Position numbers and translations under genes: made by a program. The notes under the pieces are model-generated. The model searched no databases. It saw only the letters and a list, made by a program, of their open reading frames with translations, and was not told the origin of the DNA. Below are positions 25,762-33,893 of a DNA stretch of 64,000 bases, piece by piece; the stretch's first letter is position 1, and each line of letters starts with the position of its first letter. Source of the DNA: an uncultured Mailhella sp. (GTDB lineage Bacteria; Desulfobacterota; Desulfovibrionia; Desulfovibrionales; Desulfovibrionaceae); the NCBI GenBank assembly GCA_944324085.1, contig CALUUX010000003.1, positions 1 through 64,000 of the forward strand. Reading direction: 5' to 3'.

Positions 25762-26934
25762 GTGTATCAGGCCCTGCTGCACAAATGTCATGCCATCCGC
25801 GCGGGGCTTTGCCTCGTCTGTCTCGGCAATCCGCTCTGCGATGTCCGCAATCCCTCCCCGCATGAGCAGGCCGTGCTTCAGGAAGAGCGGGATTTTCACT
25901 ACTACCTCAATCCCCGGCGGCAGGCCGCGCTGACGGCCTTCTATCCCGGTCGCAGCCCTGAAGACTGCGTGCGCATCTTCGATTATCAGGCCGCCGGGCT
26001 GCGTCTGGTGCGGCGTAACGGTCTGCTCCAGCCTGCGCCCCTGCATTCGCCCTTTTACACCATCGAGGGCGGCCGCCGTCGGGTGGCCGACGTTCCCGCC
26101 CGCTGGCAGCACACGCTGCATCTGCTGGGGGACGCTCCGGCCCTCGGGCTCTTTGCTCCTGACGATCAGACCGTAGGCAGCCATCTCCAGCGCGCTTTCA
26201 ACGCCCATGCGCCCGAAAGCGTGCGCGTCCTCAATCCGGCTTCCGGCGGCCCCTTCATCGAGGCCGCGCGGCAGCTTCTTTCCCCGCGCTACCCTCTCCG
26301 CCCCGGCGATCTGATCGTGCTGCTGCTGCATGAATGCGACAGCCGCGCTCTTGCCGCCGCCGTGGACGCCGTGCCCACCGCCCGGGAATTCCTCTGCTGC
26401 CTCACCACCGGCGAGGCCTTCCAGCGTCCGCACGCCCACGGGGAAATCTTCTTTGACGTGCGCCACATGGGGCCCGGCGGCTATGCGCTGCTGGCCGAGT
26501 ACCTCTTTCCGCGCCTCCTGCCCCGTTTTGCCGCCCTTGCGCCCGCCCTGCCCCCGGCCCTCGCCCCCTTTGCCGCGCAGCTCCGCCGTCTGCGCGGCCG
26601 CCACGGCACGCCCCCCGGCGGCACGGGCGGCCTTGTGCTCCCCGCGCCCCTGCCGGACAACGGCCCCGCGCGCATCGCCGCGGCCCGCGCCCGCTGCGAC
26701 CTCCTCTATGTGCTCCTGCCCGAACAGGCCGACGCCAGCCGCCCCGACTACGCCGCCGCCCTCGCCGCGCCCGGCGTCGTCCCCGTCGCCTGCCCCTCGC
26801 TGCCCCTGCCCGCCGCAAGCCTCGAACCCTACTTCCCGCCGCAGCCCGCGCCCGCCTTCCTGCCCGTGGCCGAAGACCCCGCGCTGCTCGCCTCCCTCAT
26901 CCTCCCCGCCCTCGGCATACAGCAGATGTTTTGA
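25762..26934 (+). CDS. Paralogue of the 22636 SGNH/CitC-like protein with a degenerate transferase domain
   Basis: 390 residues from a GTG start (CACGGAG upstream). It is alignable with the 479-residue protein from the first residues (MYQALLHKC) through YYLNP, FGxGD-like LLGDAPALGLF, RPHAHGEIFFDVRHMGPGGYALLAEYLF and CDLLYVLLPE. The nucleotidyltransferase motif NPFTRGH is replaced by PLPDNGPAR, and about 90 residues of that domain are shortened or missing. The SGNH-like HxxGxGY end is kept. It probably lost nucleotide transfer and may now be an acyl-binding or hydrolase-only protein. The alanine- and proline-rich composition of its C-terminal half also suggests relaxed constraint. Confidence 0.65.
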   Translation: MYQALLHKCHAIRAGLCLVCLGNPLCDVRNPSPHEQAVLQEERDFHYYLNPRRQAALTAFYPGRSPEDCVRIFDYQAAGLRLVRRNGLLQPAPLHSPFYTIEGGRRRVADVPARWQHTLHLLGDAPALGLFAPDDQTVGSHLQRAFNAHAPESVRVLNPASGGPFIEAARQLLSPRYPLRPGDLIVLLLHECDSRALAAAVDAVPTAREFLCCLTTGEAFQRPHAHGEIFFDVRHMGPGGYALLAEYLFPRLLPRFAALAPALPPALAPFAAQLRRLRGRHGTPPGGTGGLVLPAPLPDNGPARIAAARARCDLLYVLLPEQADASRPDYAAALAAPGVVPVACPSLPLPAASLEPYFPPQPAPAFLPVAEDPALLASLILPALGIQQMF

Positions 26935-26940
26935 TTTGAT

Positions 26941-27030
26941 AGTGTTGGGGGGAGAGGGAACCCCTCTGCTCACGCGAGAGGGTTTCCCTCTCCCCCCAAG
27001 CCCCCCTCTCCCTCCCCAGCGCGTTTTATT
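26941..27030 (+). repeat. Repeat B9
   Basis: TTGGGGGGAGAGGGAACCCCTC / GAGGGTTTCCCTCTCCCCCCAA, then CCCCCCTCTCCCTCCCCAGCGCG, starting 6 bases after the stop of the preceding gene. Confidence 0.75.
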
Positions 27031-27110
27031 CTGGTGGATGAAGCATTACGGAAACATAATCGCTTTCCTTCCCGCACACGTCCCCCGGTGGCGCAAAGAT
27101 TCAGCTCCAG
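27022..27110 (+). repeat. Repeat D fragment
   Basis: GCGCGTTTTATTCTGGTGGATGAAGCATTACGGAAAC...CCCGCACACGTCCCCCGGTGGCG follows the same pattern as the 17335 tandem units (GCGCTTTATTCCGGAGGATG...CACGTCTCCC). Confidence 0.55.
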
Positions 27111-27117
27111 TTCTACC

Positions 27118-27245
27118 GTCGCCTCGCATTTCACCTTTTCCAAAGTTGAAAAACTCTATCGCCGCCTGATGCTTGCCTTGCCCGCGGGCCTGTGCCCCTT
27201 TCCCGCCGCCTCGCGTTTTAACTTTTTCAAAGCTGAAACGCTCTG
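27118..27245 (+). repeat. Repeat A13: two terminal-hairpin remnants
   Basis: CGCATTTCACCTTTTCCAAAGTTGAAAAACTCT and CGCGTTTTAACTTTTTCAAAGCTGAAACGCTCT are two successive copies of the closing hairpin of unit A with about 50 bases between. Confidence 0.6.
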
Positions 27246-27326
27246 AAACAGCCGTCCGGCCTCATTTCTGCCGCTGGTCCACCGCCCCGCGTTGTCTGAT
27301 ACGGCTCCCCCCTCCGCCCCCTGTCC

Positions 27327-27743
27327 TGATGCAGCGATGGCGCGGGCGCGAAGGCGATCCCGGACGCCCGCAGGGCGAACGGAGCGCCGCAGCAGGCGCG
27401 AACATCACCCGGCCACAGGCCGGGAAGGTTCGCGCCGACGCCCCACGCGACACGCGGCGGGCGGGGTACTGCCCCATAAAAGAGACACCTTTCACGCTCC
27501 CGCAAAAAGGGGAGTACGGGGGTGCAGGGGGTGTAGAGGGGAATTTTCCCCTCTCACCCCATGCCCCGCGCCGGGCAGGCGACCTGCCGCCCATGCCGGG
27601 CAGCAGCCGCAAGACAAAGAAGAACCAAACTAACGACAGAGCAAGAAAGCCCTTCTCACCCCATGCCCCACGCCGGGCAGGCGACCCGCCGCCCATGCCG
27701 GGCAGCTGCCGCAATGCACAGAGGAACACCGACTCAATACGAC
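27327..27743. repeat. Repeat C2: roughly 415-base unit
   Basis: The order of blocks is as in C1 (5962-6330), with most bases identical by eye. The final CTCACCCCATGCCCC-CGCCGGGCAGGCGACC block is present twice (27548 and 27654), making this copy longer. Confidence 0.75.
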
Positions 27744-27779
27744 CAGAGCGTGTTACCTTTTTCAAAAGTAACACGCTCT
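27744..27779. repeat. Repeat A16: terminal hairpin following C2
   Basis: AGAGCGTGTTACCTTTTTC/AAAAGTAACACGCTCT is a clean inverted repeat with AGAGCG ends and a stem sequence unlike A1, so pairing rather than sequence is conserved. Confidence 0.6.
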
Positions 27780-27858
27780 GGTTGGAGTAATCACCACCGG
27801 GGGACGGCTGCCACGAGGAAAGCTCCGGCGCCTCCGCAGCGCCGCATTCTCCTTAATA
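27780..27858 (-). repeat. Repeat D unit
   Basis: ACCGGGGGACGGCTGCCACGAGGAAAGC...GCAGCGCCGCATTCTCCTTAATAAAGCG, the reverse complement of the 5635 unit. Confidence 0.6.
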
Positions 27859-27942
27859 AAGCGCGTTGGGGGAAGGATGGGGGGCTTGGGGGGAAGGAAA
27901 CGCCCCTTGCGCGCCAGCCAAGGGGGTTTCCTTCCCCCCGAC
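27859..27942 (-). repeat. Repeat B10 at the 3' end of argJ
   Basis: GGGGGGAAGGAAACGCCCCTTG / CAAGGGGGTTTCCTTCCCCCC, ending 8 bases from the argJ stop. Confidence 0.75.
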
Positions 27943-27950
27943 ATCCAGCT

Positions 27951-29135
27951 CTATGAACGATAATCGGAATTCAGGGTCACGTAGTCGTGGCTCAGATCGG
28001 ACGCCAGCAGCGTGTACGCGCCCTGCCCGACGCCCAGGGAAATGTGGATGTCCACGTCATTGCCCTGAAGCAGTTCGTAGAGACGATCTTCGGCATCGTC
28101 GTTGACGGGCTGTCCGTTGCGGAAGCGCTCGATGCCGCACAGCGTCAGCACCAGCGCATCCGGCCTGACCGTTGCGCCGCTGCGGCCCACGGCAGCCACA
28201 ATGCGGCCCCAGTTGGCGTCCTTGCCGTAGATGGCGGTCTTGACGAGCTGCGAATGGCCCACGGTCCGGGCGATGGTTTCGGCTTCGGCATCGGAGGCCG
28301 CCCCTTCCACGCGAATGTGCATGACCTTGGTTGCGCCTTCGCCGTCCTTGACGAGCATGTGGGCGAGCTGTCCGAGAATATCCGTCAGCGCCGTTTCCAG
28401 CGTCGCGGCGTCATCTCCCGAGGCCGTCACGCCGGAAGCGCCGTTGGCCAGCCCCAGCACGGTGTCGTTGGTGGAGGTGTCGCCGTCCACGGAAACCCGG
28501 TTGAAGGTCGCGTTCACGGCCCGGCCGAACATGGCCTGCCATACCGCCCCTTCCACCTCGGCATCGCACAGCACAACGGAAAGCATGGTCGCCATATTGG
28601 GGCAAATCATGCCCGCGCCCTTGGCCATGCCCGCCAGCCGCACCGTGCCGCCGGAAAGCGTCACTTCCCGCACGGCATACTTGGGAAAGGCATCCGTCGT
28701 CATGAAGGCGCGGGTAAAGCCTTCGGCATCCCGCGTGCCCAGATTGGCCTTGAGCTCGGGCATGGCCGCGCGCCAGCGATCCATGCGCAGCTGCGCGCCG
28801 ATGACGCCCGTGGACAGCGTCAGCACTTCTTCAGGCGCAATGCCCGTAATCTCCGCCACCAGACGGCGGGTTTCGCGGCAGTTGGCCAGTCCTTCCTCCC
28901 CGGTGCAGGCGTTGGCCTGCCCCGAATTGGCAACCACGGCCCGGGCCACGCCGCGCTCGCGCACCACCTCGCGGCAGACCTGCACCGGCGCGGCGCAGAA
29001 AACGTTGGTCGTGAACAGCGCCGCCACCTGCGCCGGACGATCCGAAACAATCAGCCCCAGATCATAGCGATTGGGAGCCTTGAACCCGGCCTGCGCCGAA
29101 CTGGCCCGAAATCCTTTGGGCAAATCCTTTTCCAT
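27951..29135 (-). CDS. argJ: Bifunctional glutamate N-acetyltransferase / ornithine acetyltransferase
   Basis: A 394-residue arginine-biosynthesis enzyme. It transfers acetyl from N-acetylornithine to glutamate and may also use acetyl-CoA. The self-cleavage site is in KGAGMICPNMATMLSVVLCDA, where scission before the nucleophilic Thr of ATM yields the alpha and beta chains. Other family marks are LTLSTGVIGAQL, the NSGQANACTG oxyanion region and VNATFNRVSVDGDTSTNDT. Length is normal. No other arginine gene is adjacent. Confidence 0.96.
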   Translation of the reverse strand: MEKDLPKGFRASSAQAGFKAPNRYDLGLIVSDRPAQVAALFTTNVFCAAPVQVCREVVRERGVARAVVANSGQANACTGEEGLANCRETRRLVAEITGIAPEEVLTLSTGVIGAQLRMDRWRAAMPELKANLGTRDAEGFTRAFMTTDAFPKYAVREVTLSGGTVRLAGMAKGAGMICPNMATMLSVVLCDAEVEGAVWQAMFGRAVNATFNRVSVDGDTSTNDTVLGLANGASGVTASGDDAATLETALTDILGQLAHMLVKDGEGATKVMHIRVEGAASDAEAETIARTVGHSQLVKTAIYGKDANWGRIVAAVGRSGATVRPDALVLTLCGIERFRNGQPVNDDAEDRLYELLQGNDVDIHISLGVGQGAYTLLASDLSHDYVTLNSDYRS

Positions 29136-29301
29136 CGCTCCGTGAACCTCTCAAACTGTTTTTTACTGCTTTGTGTTTACACAACCCCTTTCGGGGTATC
29201 GGAAACGGGTGTCGGGGGGGAAGGAACACACCTCATCTCTGCCGTTGATGCCCGTTCTTTCGTCGCCACTGTGGCCCTGCCTGCGGCCACCAGAGGAGAT
29301 A

Positions 29302-29394
29302 AGAGCATTTTCAGTTTGAAACGCTGTGCGTTTCAAACCATATGGCCTGTCGTTTCGCGGAAAAAACGCGGTTTTTCCGCTCACTTTGGGCCGT
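29302..29394 (+). repeat. Repeat A14: truncated copy
   Basis: AGAGCATTTTCAGTTTGAAACGC, its hairpin partner, and GCGGAAAAAACGCGGTTTTTCCGC are nearly identical to A1, but the unit breaks off at GGGCCG and passes into a D unit. Upstream of it (29136-29301) nothing is recognised. Confidence 0.75.
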
Positions 29395-29486
29395 ACGCCG
29401 GTTCTTCTCTTCATCTTGCCGGGGGACGACTGACGCGGGAACGGCGGCAGCGCAGCCGTAACGCCTCATCCCCCCGGAAAAACGCT
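29395..29486. repeat. Repeat D unit, left flank of the orphan gene
   Basis: CTTCATCTTGCCGGGGGACG...GACGCGGGAACGGCGGCA...CCGTAACGCCTCATCC is nearly identical to 30201-30286 on the other side of the 204-residue gene. Confidence 0.7.
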
Positions 29487-29489
29487 TTT

Positions 29490-30104
29490 CTACGCCTCGT
29501 CTTCGTCCTCGTCTATATGCCCGAGCTCCGAGAAATTCGGCCGGAACTCCTCGTAATCGACGCCTTCCAGCGGCTCCTTGCGGATTTCGATGGACTGCAC
29601 GCTGTCGCACCAGCTCCCCACGGCATCTTCCATATCTTCGTCATCTTCAAAATCGAAGTTGCCGCCGCCCGGGGCGTCATGGCCGATGGAGATCAGGAGC
29701 GGCAGGGGCGCGATATATTCGTGGTCGTTGGGGCAGTGCTTCAGATCGATGAACTCTTTCAGCTCATGGTTATAAATATAGCGCAGGCCGTGATCCTCGG
29801 TATCCACCTCGTCCGGCTGCAGCCTTTTGCACTGCTTGTTCGCAGAGCTCGCCACGTTCCGCATGCCGAAGACCTTCCGGGCGTAGTTCAGCTCATCGCT
29901 GTACTCGTCGTCCACATCGCCCAGATCGTCCGCAAAGACATACACCCGGTCGCCCTTCCAGCGACCGGCCAGCAGATTATGCAGGGCCAGCACCGGCTTG
30001 TCGTAATGGTAGCACCATTCCGCCATCTTCGCGCCGTATTTGAAATCGTGCGGAGAAACAGCTTCCTTCTTGTCCACGTTGATGATCGTGTAATAAATGC
30101 CCAT
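29490..30104 (-). CDS. Hypothetical acidic protein, unrecognised
   Basis: 204 residues starting MGIYYTIINVDKKEAVSPH. I do not recognise a family, although the opening resembles uncharacterised proteins that begin MGxYYxxxNxxKKExVxPH. It is soluble with no signal or membrane segment. The C-terminus is strongly acidic (FDFEDDEDMED, ending HIDEDEDEA). Aromatic residues and histidines are enriched in the first half (WCYHYDK, KHCPNDHEY). The gene is flanked on both sides by directly repeated A and D units, which suggests that it may have been inserted or moved as a cassette. An immunity- or anti-restriction-like role would fit the acidity but is speculation. Confidence 0.6.
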   Translation of the reverse strand: MGIYYTIINVDKKEAVSPHDFKYGAKMAEWCYHYDKPVLALHNLLAGRWKGDRVYVFADDLGDVDDEYSDELNYARKVFGMRNVASSANKQCKRLQPDEVDTEDHGLRYIYNHELKEFIDLKHCPNDHEYIAPLPLLISIGHDAPGGGNFDFEDDEDMEDAVGSWCDSVQSIEIRKEPLEGVDYEEFRPNFSELGHIDEDEDEA

Positions 30105-30143
30105 GCGTCACCACCTTCAGAAAGTTATTGCCGGCGTTCGCAC

Positions 30144-30200
30144 CGTCCGGCCCCGGGTGAGCGGAAAAACCGCTTTTTTTCCGCTCCCCCGGGGCCGGAC
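30144..30200. repeat. Repeat A15: core only
   Basis: GGCCCCGGGTGAGCGGAAAAACC / TTTTTTCCGCTCCCCCGGGGCC is a long palindrome centred on the GCGGAAAAA/TTTTTCCGC hairpin of unit A. Confidence 0.6.
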
Positions 30201-30286
30201 GCCGGAGTTTTATCTTCATCTTGCCGGGGGACGATTGACGCGGGAACGGCGGCAATGCAACCGTAACGCCTCATCCTCCCGAATAA
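30201..30286. repeat. Repeat D unit, right flank of the orphan gene
   Basis: This is the direct repeat of 29395-29486, ending in CCTCCCGAATAAAGCGCG and leading into B11. Confidence 0.7.
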
Positions 30287-30364
30287 AGCGCGTTGGGGAA
30301 GGATGGGGGGCACGGGGGGAAGGAGCCCCCTTACGCGCCAGCTAAGGGGTTTCCTTCCCCCCGG
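30287..30364. repeat. Repeat B11 (last B copy in the window)
   Basis: GGGGGGAAGGAGCCCCCTTACGCG / CTAAGGGGTTTCCTTCCCCCC with a GCGCGTTGGGGAAGGATGGGG tail. No further A-D copy is seen to its right. Confidence 0.7.
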
Positions 30365-30404
30365 AAAAACGATGCAGCAACGGGCCCCCTGAAAAATACC
30401 CGTT

Positions 30405-30443
30405 GCAAAAAAGAAAGGGACATTGCCGCGGCAACGTCCCTTT
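30405..30443 (-). terminator. Intrinsic terminator of the str operon
   Basis: On the minus strand AAAGGGAC-GTTGCCGCGGCAAT-GTCCCTTT is followed by CTTTTTT. The loop is itself palindromic (TTGCCGCGGCAA). A GGGGGAG-GTTCG-CTCCCCC hairpin lies closer to fusA at 30530-30547. Confidence 0.8.
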
Positions 30444-30576
30444 CAGGAAAGCAGAAAACGTTCTTCACTCGCCTGACTGCGAGCCTCTTCCGCCGGACAG
30501 CCGGATACGGCGCGCCGGGGAAGGATTCGGGGGAGGTTCGCTCCCCCGTATAACAATCAGGCAGACATACGGATCG

Positions 30577-32655
30577 CTAGCTCTTGCTCTTCTGGATTTC
30601 GTCGGCAATGGCCTGCGGCACGCGTTCGTAGTGATCGAACTGCATGGTGAAGGTGGCGCGGCCCTGCGTACGGGAGCGGAGGTCGGTGGCGTAACCGAAC
30701 ATGGAGGCCAGAGGCACCTGAGCGCGGACGCTCTGAGCGCCGCCGGCGCGGGCTTCCATGCTCTGCACGCGGCCGCGGCGGCCGTTGAGGTCGCCCATGA
30801 CGTCGCCGAGGTATTCTTCGGGCGTCACCACTTCCACGTCCATGATGGGCTCAAGCAGCACGGGAGCGGCCTGACGCATGGCTTCCTTGATGGCCATGGA
30901 GCCGGCCACGTAGAAGGCCTGTTCGGAAGAGTCCACTTCGTGGTAGGAACCGAACACCAGGTTGACCTTGATGTCCACGCAGGGGAAGCCGGCCATGACG
31001 CCGGACTTCATGGCGTCCTGAATACCCTTGTCCACAGCGGGGATATATTCCTTGGGAATGACGCCGCCGGTGATGGAGTTGACGAACTCGTAACCCTTGC
31101 CCGGATTCGGCTCCACCTCGATGACCACGTGACCGTACTGACCGCGACCGCCGGACTGCTTGGCGTGCTTCATGTCCACCTTGGCAGTCTTGGAGATGGT
31201 TTCGCGGTAGGCAACCTGCGGCTTGCCCACGTTGGCGTTCACGTTGAATTCGCGGGTGAGGCGGTCGACGATGATTTCCAGATGCAGTTCGCCCATGCCG
31301 GCGATCAGGGTCTGGTTGGTTTCTTCGTCGCCCTTCACGCGGAAGGAGGGGTCTTCCTTGGCCAGCTTGTTGAGGGCGGCGGACAGGGCGTCGCGGTCGG
31401 CCTTGGTCTTGGGCTCGATGGCCACCTGGATAACGGGATCCGGGATGTCCAGGGATTCCAGAACCACGGGGGCGTCGTCGTGGCAGAGGGTGTCGCCGGT
31501 GGAGACGTTCTTGAGACCCACGAGAGCGACGATGTCGCCGGCGCCGGCCCACTTGATTTCTTCACGCTTGTTGGCGTGCATGCGCACGATACGGCCGATG
31601 CGTTCGGTCTTGCCGGAAGTGGAATTCAGCACGGACATGCCGGGTTCCACATAACCGGAGTACACGCGGAAGAAGGAGAGGTGGCCGATATAAGGGTCGG
31701 CGGCCAGCTTGAACACGAGACCGGCAAGGGGAGCCTTGTCGTCGGCGTGGCAGATCACTTCTTCGCCGGTGTTGGGGTTCGTGCCCTTCATCTGCTCGAT
31801 GTCGAGCGGAGAAGGCAGATATTCCACGATGGCGTCGAGCAGGGGCTGCACGCCCACATTGCGGAAGGCGGTGCCGCACAGCACGGGCACGATGGTCTGA
31901 GCGATGGTGGCCTTGCGGATGCAGTAATGGAGATCCTCTTCGGAAAGAGTGCCTTCTTCAAGGTACTTCTCCATCATGGCTTCATCTTCTTCGGCCACGG
32001 CTTCCATCATTTCCAGACGCTTTTCTTCGTACAGATCCATGAGGTCGGCGGGGATCTCTTCTTCCCAGAAGTTGGAGCCCTTGCTTTCCTTGTCGAACAT
32101 GATGGCCTTGCCCTTGACGAGGTCCACCACGCCGCGGAATTCGTCTTCGCGACCGATGGGCAGCTGCAAGATGACGGGGTTGGCCTTCAGGCGGTCATGG
32201 ATGGTCTGCACGGAGTGGAAGAAGTCGGCGCCGATTCTGTCCATCTTGTTGATGAAGCAGATGCGGGGCACGTTGTAGCGGTTGGCCTGGCGCCACACGG
32301 TTTCCGACTGGGGTTCCACGCCGTTCACGCCGTCGAACACGGCCACGGCGCCGTCGAGCACGCGCAGGGAACGTTCGACTTCAATGGTAAAGTCCACGTG
32401 GCCGGGGGTGTCGATGATGTTGATGGTGCGACCCTTCCACTGGCAGTGGGTGGCGGCGGAAGTGATGGTGATGCCGCGTTCCTTTTCCTGCTCCATCCAG
32501 TCCATGGTGGACTCGCCTTCGTGCGTTTCGCCGATCTTGTGGTTCACGCCGGTGTAGAAAAGGATGCGTTCGGTGGTCGTCGTCTTGCCGGCGTCAATAT
32601 GGGCCATGATGCCGATATTGCGCAGATCCTTGATTTCAAAGGTACGGTTGGACAT
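30577..32655 (-). CDS. fusA: Elongation factor G
   Basis: A 692-residue translocation GTPase. G1 is AHIDAGKTT near the N-terminus, the switch region is [10 protein letters not shown], and [10 protein letters not shown] gives nucleotide specificity. The domain IV loop [16 protein letters not shown] is normal, and so is the length. It lies 6 bases downstream of rpsG as the third gene of the str operon; no tuf gene follows. Confidence 0.98.
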   Translation of the reverse strand: MSNRTFEIKDLRNIGIMAHIDAGKTTTTERILFYTGVNHKIGETHEGESTMDWMEQEKERGITITSAATHCQWKGRTINIIDTPGHVDFTIEVERSLRVLDGAVAVFDGVNGVEPQSETVWRQANRYNVPRICFINKMDRIGADFFHSVQTIHDRLKANPVILQLPIGREDEFRGVVDLVKGKAIMFDKESKGSNFWEEEIPADLMDLYEEKRLEMMEAVAEEDEAMMEKYLEEGTLSEEDLHYCIRKATIAQTIVPVLCGTAFRNVGVQPLLDAIVEYLPSPLDIEQMKGTNPNTGEEVICHADDKAPLAGLVFKLAADPYIGHLSFFRVYSGYVEPGMSVLNSTSGKTERIGRIVRMHANKREEIKWAGAGDIVALVGLKNVSTGDTLCHDDAPVVLESLDIPDPVIQVAIEPKTKADRDALSAALNKLAKEDPSFRVKGDEETNQTLIAGMGELHLEIIVDRLTREFNVNANVGKPQVAYRETISKTAKVDMKHAKQSGGRGQYGHVVIEVEPNPGKGYEFVNSITGGVIPKEYIPAVDKGIQDAMKSGVMAGFPCVDIKVNLVFGSYHEVDSSEQAFYVAGSMAIKEAMRQAAPVLLEPIMDVEVVTPEEYLGDVMGDLNGRRGRVQSMEARAGGAQSVRAQVPLASMFGYATDLRSRTQGRATFTMQFDHYERVPQAIADEIQKSKS

Positions 32656-32661
32656 GGCGGC

Positions 32662-33132
32662 CTACCAGCGGAAATGAGCGAAAGCCTTGTTGGCTTCGGC
32701 CATGCGGTGGGTGTCTTCCTTCTTCTTCACGGAACCACCACGGTTGTTGAAGGCATCGATAAGTTCGGCGGAGAGCTTGGCGATCATGCCTTTTTCGCCG
32801 CGGGCGCGGGAATAGGTGATGAGCCAGCGCAGAGCCAGGGAGATCTGGCGTTCGGGACGGACTTCGACGGGCACCTGATAGTTGGCGCCGCCGACGCGGC
32901 GGGACTTGACTTCAACGTGGGGCTTCACGTTTTCCACAGCCTTCTCGAAAGCGTGCAGAGCGTCTTCACCGGTCTTTTCGCCGAGGATTTCAAGCGAGCG
33001 GTAGAAGATGGTTTCCGCGGGGCCCTTCTTGCCGTCGTACATGAGACGGTTCACGAAGCGGGCCACGAGGCGGCTGTTGTAGATCGGATCGGGCAAGATT
33101 TCCCTTTTGGCAATGGGACCTTTGCGGGGCAT
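32662..33132 (-). CDS. rpsG: Small ribosomal subunit protein uS7
   Basis: 156 residues, standard bacterial length, beginning [16 protein letters not shown] and containing [11 protein letters not shown] and the [11 protein letters not shown] [16 protein letters not shown] segment. It nucleates assembly of the 30S head and binds the 3' domain of 16S rRNA. It lies between rpsL (78-base gap) and fusA. Confidence 0.98.
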   Translation of the reverse strand: MPRKGPIAKREILPDPIYNSRLVARFVNRLMYDGKKGPAETIFYRSLEILGEKTGEDALHAFEKAVENVKPHVEVKSRRVGGANYQVPVEVRPERQISLALRWLITYSRARGEKGMIAKLSAELIDAFNNRGGSVKKKEDTHRMAEANKAFAHFRW

Positions 33133-33210
33133 GGTGATTCCTCCGTAAACAAGTTGGAATGGCCTTCAGAACCACTGAGAGGCCATAAAAATGGAGCGTT
33201 CGCTCTGAGA

Positions 33211-33585
33211 TCAGTTCTTGGGACGCTTGGCGCCGTACTTGGAACGACGCTGACGGCGATCCTGCACGCCGGAGGTGTCCAGGGTACCACGAACGATGTG
33301 GTAACGGACACCGGGAAGGTCCTTCACACGGCCGCCGCGGATCATCACGACGGAGTGTTCCTGAAGGTTGTGGCCTTCGCCGGGGATGTAAGCCGACACT
33401 TCGATGCCGTTGGTCAGGCGCACACGGGCGACTTTACGGAGAGCGGAGTTAGGCTTCTTGGGGGTGGTGGTGTACACACGGGTGCACACGCCGCGGCGCT
33501 GGGGGCATTCCTGCAGGGCCGGGGTCTTCTTTCTCTTCACCACCTTCTTCCGTTCGATACGGATAAGCTGCTGAATAGTAGGCAT
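33211..33585 (-). CDS. rpsL: Small ribosomal subunit protein uS12
   Basis: 124 residues from the ATG that follows TTGGAGGAACAC; an in-frame TTG four codons earlier is part of the ribosome site. The decoding-centre loop [13 protein letters not shown] is wild type, with lysines at the positions altered in streptomycin resistance. It is the first gene of the str operon. Confidence 0.98.
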   Translation of the reverse strand: MPTIQQLIRIERKKVVKRKKTPALQECPQRRGVCTRVYTTTPKKPNSALRKVARVRLTNGIEVSAYIPGEGHNLQEHSVVMIRGGRVKDLPGVRYHIVRGTLDTSGVQDRRQRRSKYGAKRPKN

Positions 33586-33893
33586 GTGTTCCTCCAAAAT
33601 AAAAACACAAAGTTAGGCCAAAGAACGATATCAAATATCTTTGAATGATTAAATTGTCAAGGAAATTTTCTGAAATCTCCGGCATTGCAGGTTCGGAGGG
33701 GAAAACGCGCGATGGCGGCGTCGGACGGAAAGGATCGGACGGATTGTCGCGGAGGGCGACGGGACCGGAGAGAAGGATTCGCGTTTTTTATCATGGAGCG
33801 GAAAGGACGGAGAGCTGGACAGGGAGGGCGCGTTCCGTTGACATGGGGGAGCGTCGCGTTTACCCAGAAAGGAAGTTTTGTTCAGGAGGCCGC
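33586..33893. other. Divergent gap between rpsL and hypD
   Basis: The left 75 bases are AT-rich and carry the rpsL promoter. The remainder is GC-rich, with the hypD ribosome site CAGGAGG at its right end. I see no gene, repeat or hypD promoter in it. Confidence 0.5.
33632..33660 (-). promoter_or_regulatory. Promoter of the str operon
   Basis: Minus strand TTGACA (33660-33655), 17-base spacer, TATTTG (33637-33632). The -35 is consensus and the -10 weak. The start site would lie about 40 bases before rpsL. Confidence 0.6.

Larger units (their letters stand above)
26935..27950. other. Gene-free 1 kb repeat cluster
   Basis: In order: B9, a D fragment, A13 hairpin remnants, C2 (with an internal duplication), A16, a D unit and B10. 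No frame here resembles a protein. It lies between the convergent paralogue gene and argJ. Confidence 0.7.

Noticed and set aside
5721..30200. A-type hairpins as ordinary intrinsic terminators
   Set aside because: Most copies lack a U-tract and many lie upstream of genes (A3, A6, A11, A12), so they are listed as repeats.
127..30364. Possible CRISPR array from the many short repeats
   Set aside because: Copies are irregularly spaced, of different lengths and in both orientations, and no cas genes are present.
27960..33640. tRNA or rRNA gene near the str operon
   Set aside because: No cloverleaf or rRNA-like sequence was recognised in the gaps.
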